Source: Bacillota bacterium (GTDB lineage Bacteria > Bacillota > Clostridia > Saccharofermentanales > UBA5734). Taken from it: DNA of 8,125 bases. Below the pieces are notes generated by a model. The model ran no database searches. It had not been told where the DNA came from and saw only the letters and a program-made list of their open reading frames with translations. The stretch is from contig JAEXPB010000129.1 of assembly GCA_023438965.1 (NCBI GenBank), positions 1 to 8,125 on the forward strand. Reading direction: 5' to 3'. The position numbers were made by a program, and so were the translations under genes. The stretch's first letter is position 1, and each line of letters begins with the position of its first letter. Positions 1 through 4,527 of the stretch are shown piece after piece.

Positions 1-146
1 GTAAAAAACGGGACGTTGCCGGCGACCCCCGCGTTGGCCGGGTCGATGTCGCAGGCCGCCGCCAATTCGACGTTGGGGCAGGCGCGCAATGCCGCCAGAT
101 GATTGCCGGCGATGTCGCCCAGTCCGATGATGGCTGATTTGAACAT
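1..146 (-). CDS. Gfo/Idh/MocA-family oxidoreductase, N-terminal fragment
   Basis: Only the first 48 codons are present; the gene leaves the window at position 1. The product starts MFKSAIIGLGDIAGNHL, and a beta-alpha-beta nucleotide fold follows: the glycine-rich turn GLGDIAGNH (residues 8-16) with a histidine after it, then an acidic end of the second strand, ACDIDP (residues 31-36). This layout is typical of the Gfo/Idh/MocA family, which oxidises or reduces sugars, inositols and related polyols with NAD(P). The substrate cannot be told from the N-terminus. The start is fixed by an AGAAGGA ribosome binding site at 156-162. The gene lies downstream of, and in the same direction as, the AraC-type regulator at 252-1136, with a 105-bp gap holding its own promoter-like elements. 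It could therefore be a target of that regulator. The family call is confident; any role in uronate use is inference. Confidence 0.85.
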   Translation of the reverse strand, partial: MFKSAIIGLGDIAGNHLAALRACPNVELAAACDIDPANAGVAGNVPFF

Positions 147-155
147 GGCAGGTTA

Positions 156-162
156 TCCTTCT
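156..162 (-). promoter_or_regulatory. Ribosome binding site of the Gfo/Idh/MocA gene
   Basis: On the minus strand AGAAGGA lies 9 bases before the ATG at 146-144. It fixes the start of the partial oxidoreductase gene. Confidence 0.7.
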
Positions 163-174
163 TTCTTCATTTTC

Positions 175-199
175 ATCATAGCAAAGCTGTCCCGGACAG
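175..199 (-). promoter_or_regulatory. Possible promoter -10 element with overlapping 13-bp palindromic operator
   Basis: On the minus strand TATGAT (180-175) matches a sigma-70 -10 box at 5 of 6 bases. It sits 28 bases before the start codon of the oxidoreductase. No good -35 box lies 16-18 bases further upstream (AATTCT at best). Instead there is a perfect inverted repeat, CTGTCC-C-GGACAG (187-199), just upstream of the -10 box. A weak -35 with a palindrome between the boxes would fit a regulated promoter in which a dimeric regulator binds at 187-199. The palindrome is directly visible; the promoter and operator roles are inference. Confidence 0.35.
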
Positions 200-215
200 A
201 ATTGGTGATTATTGC

Positions 216-228
216 TGCCATACTGGCA
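216..228. repeat. Short inverted repeat TGCCA-TAC-TGGCA
   Basis: A perfect 5-bp inverted repeat with a 3-bp spacer lies 18 bp upstream of the CTGTCC/GGACAG palindrome, in the gap between the AraC-type gene and the oxidoreductase gene. The stem is too short and no clean T-run follows it, so it is unlikely to be a terminator. It may be a second protein-binding site, or chance. Confidence 0.25.
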
Positions 229-251
229 AAAAGTGCCCTTGTCGGTGCCGT

Positions 252-1136
252 TCAGGCCGGCGGCCCATCGGCGGAAGCCTTGAGCATCCGTTCATAAAAC
301 TGCTTGGGCGTCATGCCGTATTCGTTGCGGAAGGCGCGGAAGAAGTTGGAATAATCGCCGAAGCCGCACTGCTGGTAAACGTCGGTGATCGACAAGTGGC
401 GCAGGATCAGTTCTTTGGCCTGGATCAGCTTCTTCTGCAGGATGAACCGGTGCAAGGTCGTGCCGGTCTGCTCGCGGAATTCCCGCGAAAGATGAAATTT
501 GCTCAGGAAAAACCGTTCGGCCAGGTCGTCGATGCGGAGTTCCTCCTCCAGATGGCTGTTGATGTAGTCAATGACCGCCTCGATCACCTGGCTCTTGCGG
601 ACCTCCACCTTCGGCCGCTGGCTGATGTTGAGCATCTCGTTGTTGATCAGGATGAGCAATTCGGTCAGGCAGGCCCGGTTCAGCAGGTCGCTGCCAAACC
701 CCTGGTAATGCTCCAGGTCAATCAGCTGATTGAGCAGCGAGCGGACCCGCTGCTGGACCTCGATATCCGTGCGGATGACATTCTTATGGCCGGCTGTCGT
801 AAAGCAGCTGGCCAGGTTGGTCTGCTCGGTGGACAGGCTCTGGATGAAACTCCGGTTCATCCAGAGCACCAGGCGCTCATAGGGCACCGACTGGTCGCGG
901 ATCGCCGCCTGGTGCAGCTCGCTGGAATTGATCAGCACAATGTCGCCCGGATGCAGATCGTAGGCCTTGCCTTCAATCAGGTAGGTCACCACCCCGCGGA
1001 CAAAAAAGAGGATTTCAAAAAAATCATGATGATGGATGCTGACGCTGGCCAGGCCCGTATCCTGATAATGATAGACTTCATAATCGCCAGTCAGCATATA
1101 TTGCCGGGTCTGAAAAACCTGCCGGTTCCTGCTCAT
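252..1136 (-). CDS. AraC-family transcriptional regulator with N-terminal cupin domain
   Basis: A 294-residue soluble regulator, the usual length for a cupin-AraC protein. Residues about 20-85 form the sugar-binding cupin: HHHDFFEILFFVRG (35-48) and LHPGDIVLINSSELH (61-75) are the two conserved cupin stretches. Residues about 183-285 form the double helix-turn-helix: first helix pair around IDDLAERFFLSKFHLSREF (202-220), second around ITDVYQQCGFGDYSNFFRAF (250-269), ending with the family signature GMTPKQFYER (274-283). The frame stays open upstream to an ATG at 1238, but the ATG at 1136 was chosen. It has an AGGAG site 6 bases ahead, it starts the cupin at the normal place, and the upstream extension would cover the promoter. 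The gene is divergent from the uronate operon, so it is the likely regulator of that operon in response to an intracellular sugar acid. The effector and the sign of regulation are not visible. Confidence 0.9.
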   Translation of the reverse strand: MSRNRQVFQTRQYMLTGDYEVYHYQDTGLASVSIHHHDFFEILFFVRGVVTYLIEGKAYDLHPGDIVLINSSELHQAAIRDQSVPYERLVLWMNRSFIQSLSTEQTNLASCFTTAGHKNVIRTDIEVQQRVRSLLNQLIDLEHYQGFGSDLLNRACLTELLILINNEMLNISQRPKVEVRKSQVIEAVIDYINSHLEEELRIDDLAERFFLSKFHLSREFREQTGTTLHRFILQKKLIQAKELILRHLSITDVYQQCGFGDYSNFFRAFRNEYGMTPKQFYERMLKASADGPPA

Positions 1137-1142
1137 CCTGCT

Positions 1143-1147
1143 CTCCT
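1143..1147 (-). promoter_or_regulatory. Ribosome binding site deciding the AraC-type gene start
   Basis: On the minus strand AGGAG (1147-1143) lies 6 bases before the ATG at 1136. The alternative in-frame ATG at 1238 lies upstream of the predicted promoter -10 box. This site therefore supports the shorter, 294-residue product. Confidence 0.7.
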
Positions 1148-1197
1148 GCCGGTTGGTCCCGGCGGGCTGCCCCGACGGTCGACCATTTCTTGGTTTC

Positions 1198-1226
1198 ATG
1201 ATAGAAGGACTGAGCAATTTTTGCAA
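1198..1226 (-). promoter_or_regulatory. Predicted sigma-70 promoter of the AraC-type gene
   Basis: On the minus strand TTGCAA (1226-1221) is followed after exactly 17 bases by TATCAT (1203-1198). These match the -35 box at 4 of 6 bases and the -10 box at 5 of 6. Transcription would start near 1191, giving a leader of about 55 bases before the ATG at 1136. The -35 box is part of a small inverted repeat GCAA-TTT-TTGC (1214-1224), a possible regulator half-site. No equally good promoter is visible for the plus-strand operon in this gap. Confidence 0.5.
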
Positions 1227-1250
1227 GTCATCAAGCAAGATTCCAGCTTG
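1214..1250. repeat. Clustered GCAA motifs and inverted repeats in the divergent control region
   Basis: The 160-bp gap between the AraC-type gene and uxaC holds GCAA at 1214-1217, 1223-1226 and 1235-1238, with GCAAG repeated at 1223-1227 and 1235-1239. It also holds two short inverted repeats, GCAA-TTT-TTGC (1214-1224) and CAAGC-9 bp-GCTTG (1232-1250). AraC-type proteins often bind paired direct repeats about 10-12 bp apart between divergent genes, so this is the best candidate operator for the uronate operon. The repeats are short and could be chance. Confidence 0.3.
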
Positions 1251-1284
1251 GCTTCAGGGGGTAGGGGATGCAGAATGAAGTTAC

Positions 1285-1290
1285 GGAGGT
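1285..1290 (+). promoter_or_regulatory. Ribosome binding site of uxaC
   Basis: GGAGGT lies 6 bases before the ATG at 1297, a near-perfect Shine-Dalgarno match that fixes the start of uronate isomerase. Confidence 0.75.
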
Positions 1291-1296
1291 GGTCTG

Positions 1297-2697
1297 ATGC
1301 CTGAGAATCTGCTTTTTTTAACCAGTCCAACCACAAAACAGTTATATGAAAAATATGCAAAAAACGCACCGATCTACGACTTCCACTGCCATCTTTCGGC
1401 GCGCGAGATTTACGAAGACGCCGTTTTTTCCGATATCAGCGATATCTGGCTGGCCCATGACCATTACAAATGGCGCGCCCTGCGCTTCGCAGGCGTTGAC
1501 GAACGCCTGATTACCGGCAGCGCGACAGGGCTGGAAAAATTCCGGGCCTGGGCCAGAATCTGTTCCCGGCTGGTCGGCAGCCCGCTTAACCAGTGGACGC
1601 GGATGGAGCTGGCCCTCTATTTCGACATCGGGGAAATCCTCGATGAGACGAATGCCGACCGGATTTACGCTGCCTGCAACGAGCGCATCCGCACCATCGG
1701 GATGCGTCCGTCGCATTTGATCCGCCAGTCCGATGTCCGCCTGATCTGCACCACGGACGACCCGGCCGACCAGCTGGATTGGCATCGCAAGATCGCCGCC
1801 CGCCAGGATCCTGACCTGCAGGTGCTGCCGGCTTTCCGGCCTGACCGCAGCCTGAAGATCCAGCAGCCCGATTTCATCGCTTACCTGGCGCAGCTCGCTG
1901 CCAGTGCCGGGCGGGCGCCGATTTCCAACTATGCTGATCTGCTGGCCGTTCTCGCCCAGCGCGTGACTTACTTTGCCGGCGTCGGCTGCCGCCTGTCCGA
2001 CCATTCGCTCGAGTTGCCCCTCCGGCAGGCCGCCACACCCGACGAAGCCGCCGCCACCTTCGCCCGTCGCCTGGCCGGGCAAATCCCGGATGACGACGAA
2101 TTGTGCGCCTACCAGATGCGCACGTTGATCGAACTGGCTGCCCTTTATCGCCGGCATGGCTGGGCCATGCAGCTGCACATTGGCGCCCTGCGCAACGCCA
2201 ACCGGCAGCGGTTCGCCCAATTGGGTCCGGACAGCGGTTACGACATCATGAACGATTTCGCCATTGCCGCCCCGCTGGCCGCCCTGCTCAATCAAATGGA
2301 CGCCCAGAACGGTCTGCCGCCGACCATCCTCTACACCCTGAACAGCAAGGACAATCTGTTCCTGGCCGCCCTGCCCCACTGTTTCGCGGACGGACGGATG
2401 CCAGGGCCGGTCCAGTTCGGCGCCCCCTGGTGGTTCAATGACAGCAAGGACGGCATTCTCGAGCATTTCCGGACTCTGGCCGCTCAGAACATGCTGCCGT
2501 GGTTCGTCGGCATGCTGACCGACTCGCGCAGTTTCCTGTCGTATGCCCGCCATGACTATTTCCGCCGCCTGCTGTGCAAGTTCGTCGGCGAGCAGGTCGA
2601 TGCCGGCGAGTTCGCCGCCCGGCCGGAGGTTCTCGGTGAAATCATAACCGGTGTCTGCGGGCGTAATATTGTCCGTTTCCTGAACCTGGAAGCCTGA
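1297..2697 (+). CDS. uxaC: Uronate isomerase (glucuronate/galacturonate isomerase)
   Basis: A 466-residue cytoplasmic enzyme of the amidohydrolase superfamily, full length for UxaC. It converts D-glucuronate to D-fructuronate, and in many organisms also D-galacturonate to D-tagaturonate; it is the entry step of hexuronate breakdown. Hallmarks seen: the strand-1 metal motif HCH (residues 30-32, in IYDFHCHLSAREI); CTTDDPAD (151-158); MQLHIGALRN with His294 (291-300); GAPWWFNDSKDG (375-386); and the C-terminal signature TDSRSFLSYARHDYFRR (408-424). The next gene encodes a mannonate oxidoreductase, so glucuronate is the more likely substrate here. It is the first gene of a plus-strand operon, 24 bp ahead of the SDR gene. 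The first 25 or so codons are distinctly A/T-rich (TTA, ATA, AAA codons) compared with the GC-rich remainder; this may keep the start of the mRNA unstructured. Confidence 0.97.
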   Translation: MPENLLFLTSPTTKQLYEKYAKNAPIYDFHCHLSAREIYEDAVFSDISDIWLAHDHYKWRALRFAGVDERLITGSATGLEKFRAWARICSRLVGSPLNQWTRMELALYFDIGEILDETNADRIYAACNERIRTIGMRPSHLIRQSDVRLICTTDDPADQLDWHRKIAARQDPDLQVLPAFRPDRSLKIQQPDFIAYLAQLAASAGRAPISNYADLLAVLAQRVTYFAGVGCRLSDHSLELPLRQAATPDEAAATFARRLAGQIPDDDELCAYQMRTLIELAALYRRHGWAMQLHIGALRNANRQRFAQLGPDSGYDIMNDFAIAAPLAALLNQMDAQNGLPPTILYTLNSKDNLFLAALPHCFADGRMPGPVQFGAPWWFNDSKDGILEHFRTLAAQNMLPWFVGMLTDSRSFLSYARHDYFRRLLCKFVGEQVDAGEFAARPEVLGEIITGVCGRNIVRFLNLEA

Positions 2698-2709
2698 TGC
2701 ACACGAAAA

Positions 2710-2715
2710 GAGGTG
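2710..2715 (+). promoter_or_regulatory. Ribosome binding site deciding the SDR gene start
   Basis: GAGGTG lies 6 bases before the ATG at 2722. An in-frame GTG at 2713 would add three residues, but it falls inside this site and has no such site of its own. The ATG at 2722 is therefore preferred. Confidence 0.7.
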
Positions 2716-2721
2716 TCTGAT

Positions 2722-3570
2722 ATGAATCTTCCCTTTGCTGTTGACCTGAGCGGAAAAGTCGCCGTCGTGACCGGCGCCGGCGGCGTGCTGTGCAGCGTGT
2801 TCGCCCGGGCCCTGGCGGAAAGCGGCGCCAAAGTCGCCCTGCTCAACCGGAGCCTGGAGAAAGCCGCGCAAATTGCGGCTGAGCTTACGGCCGTCGGTCA
2901 CACCGCCCGGGCTTACCAGGTCGATGTCCTGGACCGCGCCGGACTTGACCGGGTGCACGAGCAGATCCTGGCCGACCTTGGGCCGTGCGACATCCTGCTC
3001 AACGGTGCCGGCGGCAACAATCCGAAAGCGACAACCTCCCAGGAATATTACCAGCCTGACGCCATCGGCCCCGATACGGTCACCTTCTTTGATCTGGACC
3101 GGGAGAGCATCTCGGCGGTCTTTGACCTGAATCTTCTGGGCACCCTGCTCCCGACCCAGGTCTTCGCCCGGGAGATGGCCAACCGGCCGGGTGCGACCAT
3201 CATCAACATTACGTCGATGAATTCCTATCGTCCGCTGACCAAGATCCCGGCCTACAGCGCAGCCAAGGCGGCCGTCAGCAACCTGACCCAGTGGATGGCC
3301 GTCCATTTCTCCCGGGTGGGCATTCGGGTCAATGCCATTGCGCCGGGCTTTTTCGTCACCAAGCAAAATGAGAAACTGCTGTTCACCGCCGCCGGCGAAC
3401 CGACCGCCCGGACGAACAAGATCCTCGGCAGCACGCCGATGGGCCGTTTCGGCAAAGCCGAAGAACTGCTGGGCGCCTTGCTGTTCCTGGTCGCCCCGGA
3501 GGCGTCCGGTTTCGTCACCGGCATCGTCGTTCCGGTCGACGGCGGATTCAGCGCCTATTCCGGCGTTTGA
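2722..3570 (+). CDS. uxuB: SDR-type D-mannonate oxidoreductase (fructuronate reductase)
   Basis: A 282-residue short-chain dehydrogenase/reductase. It most likely reduces D-fructuronate to D-mannonate with NAD(P)H, the step after uronate isomerase. The cofactor loop is TGAGGVLC (residues 17-24), a variant of the classical TGxxxGxG in which the last two glycines are replaced. I recall this loop and the GGNNPKAT insertion (97-104) as typical of Gram-positive mannonate oxidoreductases such as B. subtilis YjmF. Other SDR landmarks are intact: NGAG in place of NNAG (94-97), Asn137, Ser165, and Tyr178 with Lys182 (YSAAK). The C-terminal PVDGGFSAYSGV closes the fold. It starts 24 bp after uxaC and is surely cotranscribed with it. 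It is unrelated in fold to the E. coli UxuB/UxaB long-chain enzymes, so the symbol reflects function. Another sugar-acid substrate is possible but less likely next to uxaC. Confidence 0.85.
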   Translation: MNLPFAVDLSGKVAVVTGAGGVLCSVFARALAESGAKVALLNRSLEKAAQIAAELTAVGHTARAYQVDVLDRAGLDRVHEQILADLGPCDILLNGAGGNNPKATTSQEYYQPDAIGPDTVTFFDLDRESISAVFDLNLLGTLLPTQVFAREMANRPGATIINITSMNSYRPLTKIPAYSAAKAAVSNLTQWMAVHFSRVGIRVNAIAPGFFVTKQNEKLLFTAAGEPTARTNKILGSTPMGRFGKAEELLGALLFLVAPEASGFVTGIVVPVDGGFSAYSGV

Positions 3571-3593
3571 AGCGCCAGCTGGCCGTTCATTAC

Positions 3594-3600
3594 AGGAGGT
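3594..3600 (+). promoter_or_regulatory. Ribosome binding site of the TIM-barrel gene
   Basis: AGGAGGT, a full Shine-Dalgarno consensus, lies 6 bases before the ATG at 3607. Just upstream, in the same short gap after the SDR stop codon, is a perfect 10-bp palindrome GCCAGCTGGC (3574-3583). Confidence 0.75.
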
Positions 3601-3606
3601 AACGCC

Positions 3607-4473
3607 ATGTCCCGCTTTATTCTGTCTGCTTTTGCCGATGAAGCCGCCGCTGATCTGGCCGGCCAGATCCAGGCCATGCGGGCCAACAACCTGACCGCCG
3701 TCGATGTGCGCGCAGCGGACGGCGTCAACATTGCCGACTTCACGCCCGCCAAGGCCCGCCAGGTTCGCGACGCCCTGGCTGCCGAGGGTTTCACGGTTGC
3801 CTGCCTGGCTTCGCCGATCGGTAAAATTAATATCGACGATCCGCTGGCGCCGCATCTGGACAAAATGAAACGGCTCTGTGAAACGGCCGACATCCTGTCC
3901 TGCCCGCGCGTCCGCTTCTTCAGCTTTTACCTGCCCGCCGGCCGCCCGGCCGCCGATTACCGCACCGAAGTCCTGGAACGTCTGGACCTGCTGCTGCGCA
4001 TCGCTGCCGACGGCGGCATCCGGATGCTGCATGAAAATGAAAAAGGCATTTACGGCGATGTCAGCGAGCGCTGCCTCGACCTGCATCAAAGCTTCGGCAG
4101 CCGCATGGGCGGCATCGTCGACCCGGCCAATTATCTGCAGGTCGGATCGGATCCGCTGCAGGCGATGCAAATCCTGGATCAATGGACCGAATACCTGCAC
4201 ATCAAGGATGTCCGCCTCAGCGACGGCAAGCTGATGCCGGCCGGCCAGGGCGACGGCCATGTCGCGGAAATCATCAGGATCTACGCGGCCCGGCCCGGTC
4301 GCGTGCACATCGCGGTCGAACCCCATCTCTTCGCTTTTTCCGGCCTGGCCAAGCTGGAGCGGGAGCCGGTCAGCCAGAAAGCGGCCGACAACGATAAGCC
4401 CAGCGAAGCCGAGCAGGCTCTTGCCGCTTTCGCAGCAGCAATCGCCGCCTGCCGGCGCCTGCTGCCGGATTGA
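3607..4473 (+). CDS. Sugar phosphate isomerase/epimerase-like protein (xylose-isomerase-like TIM barrel)
   Basis: A 288-residue protein of the AP-endonuclease-2/xylose-isomerase-like TIM-barrel superfamily, which includes isomerases, epimerases and dehydratases working on sugars through a divalent metal. Seen: the opening FILSAFADE (residues 4-12); SPIGKINIDDP (69-79); FFSFYLP (104-110); HENEKGIYGD (142-151), supplying a likely metal-binding Glu; VDPANYLQVG (171-180) with Asp172; HIKD (198-201) with His198; GQGDG (213-217); and VEPH (237-240) with Glu238. An E-D-H-E set of this kind is the usual metal site, so the protein looks catalytically intact. It is about 80-100 residues shorter than mannonate dehydratase (UxuA) and lacks any recognisable UxuA signature. 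It is the third gene of the uronate operon, 36 bp after the SDR gene. The substrate is unknown; an isomerase or epimerase step on a uronate or related sugar is inferred from position. Confidence 0.85.
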   Translation: MSRFILSAFADEAAADLAGQIQAMRANNLTAVDVRAADGVNIADFTPAKARQVRDALAAEGFTVACLASPIGKINIDDPLAPHLDKMKRLCETADILSCPRVRFFSFYLPAGRPAADYRTEVLERLDLLLRIAADGGIRMLHENEKGIYGDVSERCLDLHQSFGSRMGGIVDPANYLQVGSDPLQAMQILDQWTEYLHIKDVRLSDGKLMPAGQGDGHVAEIIRIYAARPGRVHIAVEPHLFAFSGLAKLEREPVSQKAADNDKPSEAEQALAAFAAAIAACRRLLPD

Positions 4474-4510
4474 ACCTGCTGCGTCGCCGGGTTCCGGCCA
4501 AATCGAGCCG

Positions 4511-4527
4511 GCCGGTTATCGACCGGC
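4511..4527. terminator. GC-rich hairpin between convergent genes, possible terminator
   Basis: GCCGGT-TATCG-ACCGGC is a perfect 6-bp stem with a 5-base loop. It lies just after the plus-strand operon and overlaps the stop codon of the minus-strand propeller gene. Its place between two converging transcription units suits a shared terminator, but no T-run follows on either strand, so it is not a standard intrinsic terminator. It is a weak call. Confidence 0.3.

Noticed and set aside
103..297. A 64-codon open frame on the plus strand across the left intergenic gap.
   Set aside because: It overlaps the start of the oxidoreductase gene and the end of the AraC-type gene, has no ribosome binding site and resembles nothing known.
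1137..1238. A 34-residue N-terminal extension of the cupin-AraC protein from the in-frame ATG at 1238.
   Set aside because: It would start upstream of the predicted promoter, lacks a good ribosome binding site and adds nothing to the cupin fold; the ATG at 1136 has AGGAG at the right distance.
396..1304. A 302-codon open frame on the plus strand opposite the cupin-AraC gene, ending just inside uxaC.
   Set aside because: The opposite strand encodes a clear AraC regulator. This frame shows no family features and would run through the divergent promoter region.
1435..1449. The repeated GATATC in GATATCAGCGATATC inside uxaC, considered as a regulatory repeat.
   Set aside because: It lies within the coding sequence and simply encodes the residues DISDI, part of the enzyme.
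1342..4326. A 994-codon open frame on the minus strand, antisense to uxaC, the SDR gene and most of the TIM-barrel gene.
   Set aside because: It lies opposite three well-recognised genes, has no recognisable domain, is rich in Gly, Ala, Arg, Gln and Asp as expected from reading GC-rich codons backwards, and has no suitable ribosome binding site. It is an artefact of strong codon bias.
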